Source: Alcanivoracaceae bacterium
Lineage (GTDB): Bacteria > Pseudomonadota > Gammaproteobacteria > Pseudomonadales > Alcanivoracaceae
NCBI GenBank assembly: GCA_023146255.1
Contig: JAGLCJ010000014.1
Coordinates: 1-64,000 of the forward strand
DNA: 64,000 nucleotides
Direction of reading: 5' to 3'
How positions within the stretch are numbered: position 1 is the first letter of the stretch; each line of letters opens with the position of its first letter. Under the pieces are notes generated by a model. The model had not been told where the DNA came from, ran no database searches, and was given only the letters and a program-made list of their open reading frames with translations. The position numbers and the translations under genes were made by a program. This document shows, piece by piece, positions 34,401 through 43,435 of this stretch.

Positions 34401-35302
34401 CCAAATAATCTGCGAAAGAAAAGTTCGACGACATTCAGTTTCTTGAGAAAGCGACTACCCTGAAGCGGGTAGTACATCCAGGGCTTGGGAAGCCTGTCAT
34501 TGGTACACCTGAGAAAGTCCTCTGCCACCGGAAGCACTTCCATTGGCCGATTGCGCAGGGCTGAAAGCTCGTCAGGTGTCATGGTCAGGAAGGGAAAGAA
34601 TCCACATCCTCGTCTTTTTTCCGCAAGCTTCAGCGCGAACGTCTTGCGTTTGCCACGATAAGTTGGCACTTCCGGCAACCACATGGCAATCGGAACCGCA
34701 AGATGACCAATTCGTCCGAAATGCTCCCTGGCTAACCTGTCATTATCCGGCTCAGATCTCGCGAACACCCAATCTTTGGCAAGTAGTCTTGAAGGCCTGG
34801 TAATTAACACTGCGGAGAAATACAGACCTGCACTTTGGGAGATTTCCTTGCGAAAGTAAGCAATGCGCGAGGCGTCATAGGTCAGCGTCGCCTGATCCCG
34901 CTTACGGTTACACCCTTTCAGAAAGCAAGGCTGGAGAAATGCCAGACTGGCATCAGCATCAAAGACTTGAGCTATAGCAGCAATATCCTGATCGGAAACC
35001 GCGCGCACAACCTGCATATCATCCTGAATAAAACAGACCAGATCCTCTTGAGCTGCGTATTCAAGTGCAGACTGCATATTCCCGTAGAGCCCACCAAGCT
35101 TGTGAGACGAAACCTTTCCCGGCTGAATTACTGTATGCCGCTCACCGATGGAAGCCAGCACCTCTCGCGTCTGCTCATCATAGCTGTTGTCATCGAATAC
35201 GGCGATCCGCGCTGATGGGACACAGCGCTCAATACTATCAACGCAGCTTTGAAGGTATTGTCCACGATTGAAAGAAAAGATACAGAACAACATCGGCTTC
35301 AC
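34397..35302 (-). CDS. Glycosyltransferase family 2-like protein
   Basis: 301 residues starting with a GTG at 35302, or with the ATG at 35293. It opens FCIFSFNRGQYLQSCVDSI and has IAVFDDNSYDEQT and VCFIQDDMQVV, the GT-A nucleotide and metal (QDDMQ) motifs. The C-terminal part is basic. The stop overlaps the convergent P-loop gene by 4 bases (CTAG). The perfect palindrome TTCACCGGTGAA (35298-35309) covers the GTG. Confidence 0.75.
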   Translation of the reverse strand: MKPMLFCIFSFNRGQYLQSCVDSIERCVPSARIAVFDDNSYDEQTREVLASIGERHTVIQPGKVSSHKLGGLYGNMQSALEYAAQEDLVCFIQDDMQVVRAVSDQDIAAIAQVFDADASLAFLQPCFLKGCNRKRDQATLTYDASRIAYFRKEISQSAGLYFSAVLITRPSRLLAKDWVFARSEPDNDRLAREHFGRIGHLAVPIAMWLPEVPTYRGKRKTFALKLAEKRRGCGFFPFLTMTPDELSALRNRPMEVLPVAEDFLRCTNDRLPKPWMYYPLQGSRFLKKLNVVELFFRRLFG

Positions 35303-35313
35303 CGGTGAAAGTG

Positions 35314-36210
35314 TTATGACTTGCGTTCCTGAGGATCACGCCGGCGTGCCTGCATGATCCTCAGCCAGGTTCTCATCCGAGTATCGGTCTCGCTGCCGCT
35401 GTAGCGGCCTTTCTTGATGTGTCGAATGCGGTACACACCCGGAATTGGTAACGGCACCCCCTGACTGCGCAACAGCCAGCGAAATGCGCGGTCTTCATGA
35501 CACTTGGCGAAGCTTTCCACCGGCGTCTGGTAAAGACGGATGTTGCGGCAATAGCCCACCGCCCGGCAGACATCGCCATGGGCAATCTGCAGCGGCCCGG
35601 TGGCACGCGACGGATGGAAGGTAACGAACTCCGAAGTATCGATATCCAGCACCTGCTCTTCGCCGGCTGCTGCTTTCAGCATCGGATTATCTTCTTCCAG
35701 CAGGTCGGTGCAGTGTTCATCTTCAGGAAACACCAGCGCGTCACGCCGCCCCTGCAGCAACGTCGCCAGCGTATCGAGGCAGCCATCGCGAAACATCAGA
35801 TCACAGTCGGTAAACCAGACCCAGTCCGCCTTCGTTTCCAGCGCGGCCAGATTACGACCGATGCCACGACGAAACAGTTTCTGCTTCGGCAACGGTCGCC
35901 AGTTCCAGCGCACACCGGGCACGGACTGGGTGGAGAAAAATTCCAGCAGTCGCGCGGTTTTCTGATCCTCAGGTGCATAGAAAACCGTCATCGTGACATC
36001 GATATCACGGGGCGGGTAACGCACCAGCGAGCTGAGTTGATAAACCAGGAAGTGAGAGTAGTTCCAGCAGTGACTGACCACCTCAAGACTCAGGCGGCCC
36101 TGACGGGCCGCCCGCTTCTCTACCGGCGGCAAATCCGGCTCAAACCAGCTGGCGGGAACAAACCCCTTGGCGGCGAGCCGGTAGAACGCCAGTTGCAGCG
36201 CCTGCTTCAT
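35314..36210 (-). CDS. Glycosyltransferase (GT-A type, surface glycan)
   Basis: 298 residues. The GT-A features are LEVVSHCWNYSHFLVYQLSSLVRY near the start, WVWFTDCDLMFRDGCLD with the DxD-like DCD (about residues 134-136), and EDRAFRWLLRSQG towards the end. No signal peptide. Its start codon overlaps the ilvE stop by one base (TGATG), so it is read as part of the ilvE transcript although it belongs to the LPS cluster. Confidence 0.75.
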   Translation of the reverse strand: MKQALQLAFYRLAAKGFVPASWFEPDLPPVEKRAARQGRLSLEVVSHCWNYSHFLVYQLSSLVRYPPRDIDVTMTVFYAPEDQKTARLLEFFSTQSVPGVRWNWRPLPKQKLFRRGIGRNLAALETKADWVWFTDCDLMFRDGCLDTLATLLQGRRDALVFPEDEHCTDLLEEDNPMLKAAAGEEQVLDIDTSEFVTFHPSRATGPLQIAHGDVCRAVGYCRNIRLYQTPVESFAKCHEDRAFRWLLRSQGVPLPIPGVYRIRHIKKGRYSGSETDTRMRTWLRIMQARRRDPQERKS

Positions 36211-37136
36211 CAGCCCTTAACCGGCGACAACCAGTGGTTGTACTTTTCCAGTTTTCCGCGCACCAGATCGAAGTAGATGGTCTGCAGCTTCTCGGTGATC
36301 GGGCCACGCTTGCCCTCACCGATGGCGCGGCCATCAAGCTCACGAATCGGCGTCACTTCCGCAGCCGTGCCGGTAAAGAAAGCCTCATCAGCGATATAAA
36401 CTTCATCGCGGGTGATGCGCTTTTCCTTCACCTTGAAACCATTCTCTTCGGCCAGCTGAATCAGCGTCTTGCGGGTAATACCGTCAAGACAGGAAGTCAG
36501 CTCCGGCGTGTAGATGACGCCGTCCTTGATGACAAAAATGTTCTCGCCGCTGCCCTCGGCCACATAGCCTTCCGGGTCCAGCAACAACGCTTCATCACAG
36601 CCCACCGACAGCGCTTCGTTCAACGCCAGCATCGAGTTGATGTAATGGCCATTGGCTTTGGCTTTGCACATGCTGATGTTGACATGGTGCCGGGTGTAAG
36701 AGCTGGTGCGTACCTTGATGCCCTTCTCAATCGCTTCCGGACCGAGATAGGCACCCCACTCCCAGGCCGCAACCATGACATGCACTTTCAGGTTGGCCGC
36801 GCGCAGCCCCATGCCTTCGCTGCCAAAAAATACCATCGGCCGCAGGTAGGCAGACGGCAAATTATTTTCACGCACCGCTGCCAGCTGCGCAGCATCGATC
36901 TCGTCTTTGCTGAACGGGATCTTCATGTTCATGATGTGGGCGGAATTGAACAGGCGATCGGTGTGCTCGCGCAGACGGAAAATACATGCACCCTTGTCCG
37001 TGGCATAAGCACGCACGCCTTCAAACACGCCCATGCCATAGTGCAGGGTGTGCGTCAGCACATGCACCTTGGCATCACGCCATGGAACCATTTCTCCGTC
37101 CAACCAGATAACACCATCACGATCTGCCATCGACAT
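36210..37136 (-). CDS. ilvE: Branched-chain amino acid aminotransferase
   Basis: 308 residues of the class IV PLP aminotransferase family. The PLP lysine lies in CKAKANGHYIN, and the signature EGSGENIFVIKDG with the conserved EGS and LDGITRKTLIQLA is complete. It transfers the amino group of Leu, Ile or Val to and from 2-oxoglutarate. The ATG at 37136 or the one two codons later may be used. It follows glnE, as in Pseudomonas. Confidence 0.95.
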   Translation of the reverse strand: MSMADRDGVIWLDGEMVPWRDAKVHVLTHTLHYGMGVFEGVRAYATDKGACIFRLREHTDRLFNSAHIMNMKIPFSKDEIDAAQLAAVRENNLPSAYLRPMVFFGSEGMGLRAANLKVHVMVAAWEWGAYLGPEAIEKGIKVRTSSYTRHHVNISMCKAKANGHYINSMLALNEALSVGCDEALLLDPEGYVAEGSGENIFVIKDGVIYTPELTSCLDGITRKTLIQLAEENGFKVKEKRITRDEVYIADEAFFTGTAAEVTPIRELDGRAIGEGKRGPITEKLQTIYFDLVRGKLEKYNHWLSPVKG

Positions 37137-37167
37137 GGCTACACCCTCAAATAATCAGCAATGTTTG

Positions 37168-37189
37168 CGGCAGGGATGCCGCTCCTACA
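37168..37189. repeat. Half REP-like element that encodes the glnE stop
   Basis: A variant unit, GCGGCAGGGATGCCGCTCCT plus AC, read on the minus strand as GTAGGAGCGGC and a short GGCA/TGCC palindrome. The TAG of its head (37187-37185) is the glnE stop codon. It lies in the 48-base space between glnE and ilvE. Confidence 0.65.
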
Positions 37190-40061
37190 GGTCGAACCAG
37201 GTTTTCCAGATGGCGCGGACCCCCTCGCTGAGTTCGCGAAACCGGGTCTCGGGGACCACGGCGGGTTCCTTGCGCAACGCCAGCCGGTGGGCGGCAGAGC
37301 GGCAGGCGAGATACGCCTCGCGAAGCAGGCCGGCGTCCGCAGCCGGCATCAGATCAAGCGCTGCCAGGGTTTCCAGCAAGCGCATGTTGTCGGTGTACCG
37401 GGTCAGTTCACCGAAGCGGGGAGCCCATCTGAGAACGCCGTATTGCACCATAAATTCGATATCAACGATACCTCCGGGGCTGCGTTTCAGGTCGAACATC
37501 CCGTCCCCGGGGTGCTCCAGCTGGCTGAGCATGCGCTCACGCATCTCCAGTACATCCTGCTTCAGTTTCGCTTCATCGCGGCTCTGGCATAGCACCTTGT
37601 GGCGGATCTCCTCGAATACCTTGCCTGCCCGCTGACAACCGGCCACCGCCCTGGCCCGCACCAGCGCCTGATGCTCCCAGGTCCAGGCCTGCTCGCTCTG
37701 ATAGCGCTCGAATGCGGTCATTGAGCTGACCAGCAGGCCGGAGGCCCCGGAAGGCCGCAGCCGCATATCGGCGTCGTAAAGCTGGCCGCTCATGGTCCGG
37801 GTGGTGAGGATATGGATGATGCGCTGGCCCAGCCGGGCAAAAAACTGCTCGTTGGCCACCGGCTTCTCACCATCGGTCATGCCGTCGGCCGAGGCGTCAT
37901 GGAGAAATACCAGATCCAGATCCGAGTTATGACCAAGCTCGATGCCGCCGAGCTTGCCGTAGCCGACCACCACAAAATCCGGATCACAGACACTGCCGTC
38001 GGCTCGCGCTGGCCGACCGTGCTTCTCCACCAGCGGCTTCCAGGCCAGCCAGACCACTTCATTCAGAATCGATTCCGCCAGCCAGGTCAGGTAATCGCTG
38101 ACCTTCATCAGCGGCAACACCTCGGTGACTTCCGAGGCAGCCACACGCAGCAAGTGGGCCTGTTTGAAATTACGCAGTGCCTCCATCTGCTGTTCGAGAT
38201 CCTCCGCCGGCAAGCGCAGCAACAGCTGGCGCAATTCGTCGTCCAGTTCGGCGCGGCCGGGCGGCGCATACAGGGTCTGGACATCAAGCAGCTCGTCGAG
38301 CAGCACCGGGTGACGGGTGAGCTGGTCACTGATCCAGGGGCTCGCTGCAGACAACTTCACCAGCTGGCCCAGCGCCAGCGGATTTTCCACCAGCAAGGCA
38401 ATATAGGCAGAGCGGCGCAGTACCGCTTCAAGGAAGCCGAGCAGGCGGGCACAGGTAATCTCGCCCTCGCCCTGATTGCCCAGCGCTTCGATCAGCAACG
38501 GCATCAGACGATCAAGACGTTCGCGGCCAATGGCCTGCATGTTGCCGACCGCCCGACCATCACGAAACTGCGCCAGCTGCGCCAACACCGCCTGCGGTTC
38601 ACTGACGCCGAGATCGCCGAGCCGCTCCAGTGCCTGCGCCTCATCAAGACGGCCCAGCCAGAGATCATTCAGATCATCGTCGACTTCCACATGGCTGTCG
38701 CCGTTACGTTCCGGGTCCGCCACCACCTGATCGAAATGGACGCGAACCTGGTCACGCACCTTTGACAGTTTTCGCTCGAACCGGCTGCGCTCACTGAACC
38801 CCATGGCATAAGCCAATCGCTGCCAGCCAATATCGGTGTCCGGCAGACGCTGGGTCTGGCGATCTGCCAGCGCCTGCAAGCGATGCTCAACGTCGCGAAG
38901 AAAGATGTAATTCTCCCGCAACTCCGCCACTGCCTCGGCCGGCAGTAAACCCGCTTCCTGCAGGCGCGGCAGGATCACCAGTAAACGCGGATCACGCAGC
39001 ACCGGCAATTGCCCGCCACGAATCAGCTGGAACGCCTGAACGATAAATTCCACTTCACGAATACCGCCGGGGCCCAGTTTGACGTCGGCCTGAATGCCCT
39101 TGCGATTGACCTCGCGCTCAATCAGCGCCTTCATTTCGCGTAGCGACTGGAACGCACCAAAGTCGATATAGCGGCGATAAACAAATGGCGCCAGTCGTTC
39201 ACGCAAACGCTCGCCGGCGGCAATGTCGCCGGCCACCGGCCGCATCTTGATCATGGCGTAGCGTTCCCACTCGCGCCCCTGTTGTTCGTAGTAGCTTTCC
39301 ATGGCGTCAAAACCGACCGCCAGTACACCACTTTTGCCCCACGGGCGCAGGCGCATGTCGACACGAAAAACAAAGCCATCGGCGGTAACCTGATCAAGCA
39401 CACGGATCAACTGCTGGCCAAGACGAACAAAAAACTCATGGTTGGATAACTCGCGTCGGCCGCCACGGGTTTCGCCTTCCGACTCATAGGCAAAAATCAG
39501 ATCGATGTCGGAAGACAGGTTCAGCTCACGGGCGCCAAGTTTGCCCATGGCCAGTACGGTCAGGCGAACCGGGTTGCCATCTTCATCGGTGGGCGCTCCG
39601 TCCTTTGCCGTTGCCCAGCCGAACAACACATCCAGCGCCACATCGATCAGTGAGTCCGCCAACAGGCTGAGATCATGCACGGTATCGGCGTATAGAGAAC
39701 GACCCTGATCACCGAGCAGATCACGCCAGATAATGCGAGACATATGACAGTGGCGCAGATGACGCAGTCGACGCTGCAGATCTGCTTCATCGGTAACTTC
39801 AACCAACGCCTGCTGCAACTCGGAGCGCAATCCGGAAGCATCCAGCCGACCAGCGAGGCGACCCGGCTGCGCCAGCCATTCAGTTAGCGCCGGCCTGCGA
39901 ATCATCTGCTCGGCGACATAGTCCGACCCGCCCCATACCCGGGGCAGGCCAGCAGCTAACGGCGAAGCGAGAGACTGACCGGAATCGGAAAACGCACGCC
40001 AGTGCTGCTCCACCGGCGCACGCAGAAATTCGGGCAAAGAGGAGAAATCGGGTAGCGTCAT
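37185..40061 (-). CDS. glnE: Bifunctional glutamine synthetase adenylyltransferase/adenylyl-removing enzyme
   Basis: 958 residues, close to the 946 of E. coli. Two nucleotidyltransferase domains are seen: the N-terminal deadenylylase with LSSDIDLIFAYE near residue 180 and the C-terminal adenylylase with GHNSDLDLVFLHD near 710, each followed by a helical GlnD-UR-like region. It switches glutamine synthetase activity by adenylylation under control of PII. Its ATG overlaps the nfeD stop by ATGA. The stop codon comes from a REP-like head. Confidence 0.97.
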   Translation of the reverse strand: MTLPDFSSLPEFLRAPVEQHWRAFSDSGQSLASPLAAGLPRVWGGSDYVAEQMIRRPALTEWLAQPGRLAGRLDASGLRSELQQALVEVTDEADLQRRLRHLRHCHMSRIIWRDLLGDQGRSLYADTVHDLSLLADSLIDVALDVLFGWATAKDGAPTDEDGNPVRLTVLAMGKLGARELNLSSDIDLIFAYESEGETRGGRRELSNHEFFVRLGQQLIRVLDQVTADGFVFRVDMRLRPWGKSGVLAVGFDAMESYYEQQGREWERYAMIKMRPVAGDIAAGERLRERLAPFVYRRYIDFGAFQSLREMKALIEREVNRKGIQADVKLGPGGIREVEFIVQAFQLIRGGQLPVLRDPRLLVILPRLQEAGLLPAEAVAELRENYIFLRDVEHRLQALADRQTQRLPDTDIGWQRLAYAMGFSERSRFERKLSKVRDQVRVHFDQVVADPERNGDSHVEVDDDLNDLWLGRLDEAQALERLGDLGVSEPQAVLAQLAQFRDGRAVGNMQAIGRERLDRLMPLLIEALGNQGEGEITCARLLGFLEAVLRRSAYIALLVENPLALGQLVKLSAASPWISDQLTRHPVLLDELLDVQTLYAPPGRAELDDELRQLLLRLPAEDLEQQMEALRNFKQAHLLRVAASEVTEVLPLMKVSDYLTWLAESILNEVVWLAWKPLVEKHGRPARADGSVCDPDFVVVGYGKLGGIELGHNSDLDLVFLHDASADGMTDGEKPVANEQFFARLGQRIIHILTTRTMSGQLYDADMRLRPSGASGLLVSSMTAFERYQSEQAWTWEHQALVRARAVAGCQRAGKVFEEIRHKVLCQSRDEAKLKQDVLEMRERMLSQLEHPGDGMFDLKRSPGGIVDIEFMVQYGVLRWAPRFGELTRYTDNMRLLETLAALDLMPAADAGLLREAYLACRSAAHRLALRKEPAVVPETRFRELSEGVRAIWKTWFDL

Positions 40062-40525
40062 GCCGGCGGATTATCCACCGGCTCCGCTTGAAATACCATG
40101 TCGCTCAGAGCAACCAGCCTGATTCGGCTACCGGCCGGCAAGTCCGGACCATGCACTGTCCAGCGGGTATCATCAAGATGGATATAACCGGTGCCATTCT
40201 CAATGGCTTCGTCCAGCTTTACCACCTCGCCAACATGGCTTGCACCGCGACGATTCAGTGCCGGGGCGTCCACCGCCACCGGGTCCCTGACGTATCGACG
40301 CCAGGCATACAACGCCACAAGGCCGCCGATGCCAAACATGATCAGCTGCGCTTCCCAGCCCGGATAAATGCCGAACAGTGGCAGCAGCAACACCAGAATA
40401 CCGACACAGATCGCTGACAGGCCATTCCACATGAACAGGCTGCCGCCGACAAACACCTCCAGCACCAGCAACAGCAACCCGAGCAGAATCCAGTGGTGGT
40501 AATCGAGGGTATAGAGCCAGTCCAT
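40058..40525 (-). CDS. NfeD-family membrane protein
   Basis: 155 residues. Three membrane segments (about 12-30, 35-52 and 60-75) precede a C-terminal OB-fold domain (GASHVGEVVKLDEAIENGTGYIHLDD...). Short NfeD proteins of this type are the partners of stomatin/SPFH proteins, as in E. coli qmcA-ybbJ. It overlaps qmcA by one base and glnE by four, so the three are translationally coupled. Confidence 0.88.
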   Translation of the reverse strand: MDWLYTLDYHHWILLGLLLLVLEVFVGGSLFMWNGLSAICVGILVLLLPLFGIYPGWEAQLIMFGIGGLVALYAWRRYVRDPVAVDAPALNRRGASHVGEVVKLDEAIENGTGYIHLDDTRWTVHGPDLPAGSRIRLVALSDMVFQAEPVDNPPA

Positions 40526-41442
40526 CAGGCACTTCCCTTTTGCATGGTCTGGCGGACAATCTCAGCCACGCCGCCCACCGCGCCCATCACCCCGGTGGCA
40601 TCCACCGGCAGCATGAATACCTTGCTGCTATTGGAAGAACCAATCTGGCCAAGGGCTTCAACATACTTCTGGGCAACGAAATAATTGACCGCCTGAATAT
40701 CACCTTCGGCGATCGCCTTGGATACCATTTCGGTGGCACGCGCTTCCGCTTCTGCGGCACGCTCACGCGCTTCGGCGTCAAGGAATGCGGCCTGACGCTC
40801 ACCTTCGGCGCGAAGAATGTCAGCCTGCTTCAGGCCCTCTGCCTTGAGAATAGCGGCCGCTCTCAGGCCTTCCGCCTCAAGAATATTGGCGCGCTTTTCC
40901 CGCTCGGCTTTCATCTGGCTGGCCATGGCCTGAACCAGATCTTCCGGCGGTGAAATATCACGAATCTCAATACGGGTAACCTTGACACCCCAGGGATTGG
41001 TTGCCATATCGACAATCCGCAGCAAGCGCTCGTTGATGCCGTCGCGCTGACTGAGCATTTCATCCAGATCCATGCTGCCAAGTACGGTACGGATATTGGT
41101 CATGGTCAGGTTGCGAATGGCGTACTCCAGCTGGTTCACCTCGTAGGCGGCCTTGGCAGCATTAACCACCTGAAAGAAACACACCGCATCAATCTTGACC
41201 ATGGCATTGTCTTTGGAAATGACTTCCTGCGGCGGAATATCCAGCACGCTTTCCATCATGTTGATCTTGTGACCAACCGAATCTATCAGCGGAATAATGA
41301 TGCCAAGCCCGGGCCGCAGTGAATGAGTGTAGCGACCAAATCGCTCGACGGTGTACTCATAGCCCTGCGGTACCATCTTCGCGCCCATGATGACCAGCAC
41401 CACCAGCAATGCCAGAAACCCGAATACAACTGCTGCGCCCAC
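40525..41442 (-). CDS. qmcA: SPFH/stomatin-family protein QmcA
   Basis: 305 residues from a GTG at 41442, chosen because AGGAG lies 7 bases upstream and because the length equals E. coli QmcA exactly; the frame to 41532 overlaps the upstream ATPase gene. N-terminal membrane helix (VVFGFLALLVVLVIMGAKM), then the SPFH stretch VPQGYEYTVERFGRYTHSLRPG and TNIRTVLGSMDLDEMLSQRD, then a long Ala/Glu-rich coiled coil with repeats of ILKAEG/EAEGLR type. It forms large membrane cages that work with FtsH-HflKC-like proteases in E. coli. Confidence 0.95.
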   Translation of the reverse strand: MGAAVVFGFLALLVVLVIMGAKMVPQGYEYTVERFGRYTHSLRPGLGIIIPLIDSVGHKINMMESVLDIPPQEVISKDNAMVKIDAVCFFQVVNAAKAAYEVNQLEYAIRNLTMTNIRTVLGSMDLDEMLSQRDGINERLLRIVDMATNPWGVKVTRIEIRDISPPEDLVQAMASQMKAEREKRANILEAEGLRAAAILKAEGLKQADILRAEGERQAAFLDAEARERAAEAEARATEMVSKAIAEGDIQAVNYFVAQKYVEALGQIGSSNSSKVFMLPVDATGVMGAVGGVAEIVRQTMQKGSA

Positions 41443-41470
41443 TGTCTTTCTCCTGATATTGAGTGCCCAC

Positions 41471-43282
41471 TCAGAACAACACGTCCTGAATCGGTGTAAC
41501 CCGCATGACTTCTTCAATAGTTGACAATCCACGCGCCACTTTCAGCGCACCACTTATGCGCAACGGCTTCATGCCGCCCTTCAATGCCTGACGGGTAATC
41601 GCTTCAAGATCATTGCTGCGATGAATCACACTCTTCAATGCCGGGGTAATCGGCAGGGTTTCATACACACCCATTCGGCCACGATAGCCGGTGCCACGAC
41701 ATTCCAGACAACCGACCGGACGACAGACTTTTTCCGGCATCTTCATCTTGAATGGCTTGACCAACTCGGCCCAGGCCGCCTCATCGGTGGCCACTTCTTC
41801 CTTGCAATCCGGGCACAGGGTACGAATCAGACGCTGGGCCATCACACCAATGACGGTAGAAGTAATCAGGTAATTCGGCACACCCAGATCAATCAGTCGG
41901 GTAATCGATGACGGTGCATCATTGGTGTGCAGGGTGGACAGCACCAGGTGGCCGGTCAATGCCGCCTGCACCGCCATTTCCGCGGTGGCGAGATCACGAA
42001 TCTCACCGATCATGATGATATCCGGGTCCTGCCGCAGCAGCGCCTTGACGCCATCGGCGAAACCGACATCGATATTCGCCTGTACCTGCATCTGGTTGAA
42101 GCTCGGTTCCACCATCTCGATCGGGTCTTCGATGGTGCAGACATTTACCTCGGCGGTGGAAAGCTGCTTCAGGGTGGAATAAAGGGTGGTGGTCTTACCG
42201 GAGCCGGTCGGGCCGGTAACAAAAATGATGCCGTGGGTGCTGCGCGTCATGCGCTGCCAGATTTCGTGGTCTTCCTTGCTGAAACCGAGTTGGTCAAACG
42301 AACGCACCAGTACATCCGGATCAAAAATCCGCATCACCATCTTTTCGCCAAACGCGGTCGGCAGCGTCGACAAACGCAGCTCGATCTCGGCGCCTTCGGC
42401 GTTGCGGGTTTTCAGACGGCCATCCTGGGGACGCCGCTTCTCTGCCACATTCAAGCGGCCGAGAATCTTCAGTCGCGCCACCACCGCCGCCATGATCGTT
42501 GCCGGCAGCTCGTAAACATCATGCAGCACACCATCAATCCGGAAACGCATTTTGCCGACATCACGACGTGGCTCCAGATGAATATCGGAAGCACGCTGAC
42601 TGAAAGCGTACTGCAAAATCCAGTCAACAATGGCGACCACATGCTGGTCTTCGGCATCAAGATTGCCCTTGCCGCCCAGCTCCAGCAGCTGTTCGAAGTT
42701 GGTGACGCCACTGAGCGACTGGCCGCCCTGATCGCGGGCGCCGGCAATCGAGCGACTGAGGTTGTAGAACTCGATGCGGTAGCGGCGCAGATCTTCCGGG
42801 TTGGCGAACGCCACCTTCAACTCGCGTTCACGCAGGGTGGCGCGCAGGTGTTCTTCCCAGTCACGTTTGAACGGCTGGTCACAGGCCACGGTAACGCTGT
42901 CGCGTCCAACTTCCACGGCGAGAATGCCGTGGCGCTCGGCAAAGGCGTAGGACATCACGGTGGTGATCTGGTCGACCTTCACCTTGAGCGGATCGATGTG
43001 GTATTGCGGCAGCCCGGACTTGCCAGCCAGCCATTCGGACAGGAAGTCGATATCGATGATGCGGTCGCCACGCTGACGATCGCCAAGCTGATACTTGGCC
43101 ACCACCTGTAGCGGGTGCCAGGACAGCTCCTTCTTTTCCCGCGGCGTGGTGGAGATGATGTTGTAGTCTTCCTGCGCCACCCGCCCCTCGTCGAGCAGCT
43201 CGCGCATGACCCAGCGCACATCAATGTCGATGTCGGCCTGCTTGCGGCCACTGGCTTTACTGGCGGGGGTTTTGATGGTCAA
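41471..43282 (-). CDS. GspE/PilB-family secretion ATPase
   Basis: 603 residues, starting at a TTG (43282) with GGGAAG 8 bases upstream; the next in-frame Met is at residue 26. An N-terminal MshEN-like domain (to ~190) precedes the ATPase with Walker A GPTGSGKT (357-364), Asp box TIEDPIEM, Walker B IIMIGEIRD, His box LVLSTLHTND and a four-cysteine zinc site (CPDC and CLEC). It powers type IV pilus or type II secretion assembly. No pilin, PilC or GspF gene lies nearby. It ends 28 bases before qmcA, so it may share a transcript with it. Confidence 0.9.
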   Translation of the reverse strand: MTIKTPASKASGRKQADIDIDVRWVMRELLDEGRVAQEDYNIISTTPREKKELSWHPLQVVAKYQLGDRQRGDRIIDIDFLSEWLAGKSGLPQYHIDPLKVKVDQITTVMSYAFAERHGILAVEVGRDSVTVACDQPFKRDWEEHLRATLRERELKVAFANPEDLRRYRIEFYNLSRSIAGARDQGGQSLSGVTNFEQLLELGGKGNLDAEDQHVVAIVDWILQYAFSQRASDIHLEPRRDVGKMRFRIDGVLHDVYELPATIMAAVVARLKILGRLNVAEKRRPQDGRLKTRNAEGAEIELRLSTLPTAFGEKMVMRIFDPDVLVRSFDQLGFSKEDHEIWQRMTRSTHGIIFVTGPTGSGKTTTLYSTLKQLSTAEVNVCTIEDPIEMVEPSFNQMQVQANIDVGFADGVKALLRQDPDIIMIGEIRDLATAEMAVQAALTGHLVLSTLHTNDAPSSITRLIDLGVPNYLITSTVIGVMAQRLIRTLCPDCKEEVATDEAAWAELVKPFKMKMPEKVCRPVGCLECRGTGYRGRMGVYETLPITPALKSVIHRSNDLEAITRQALKGGMKPLRISGALKVARGLSTIEEVMRVTPIQDVLF

Positions 43283-43435
43283 AGTCGGCGCTTCCCTGTT
43301 TTTCCCACACTTTACCCGCCGCCCGGGTCCACGTCAGCCCCGTCAGCAAAGCAGGCCGGCGGGCATGACTTGCCCGGCAACGGCGCCTATACTCGCCGCA
43401 CCATGACGATCAGATGACGATTCGGAGTCAACTTT

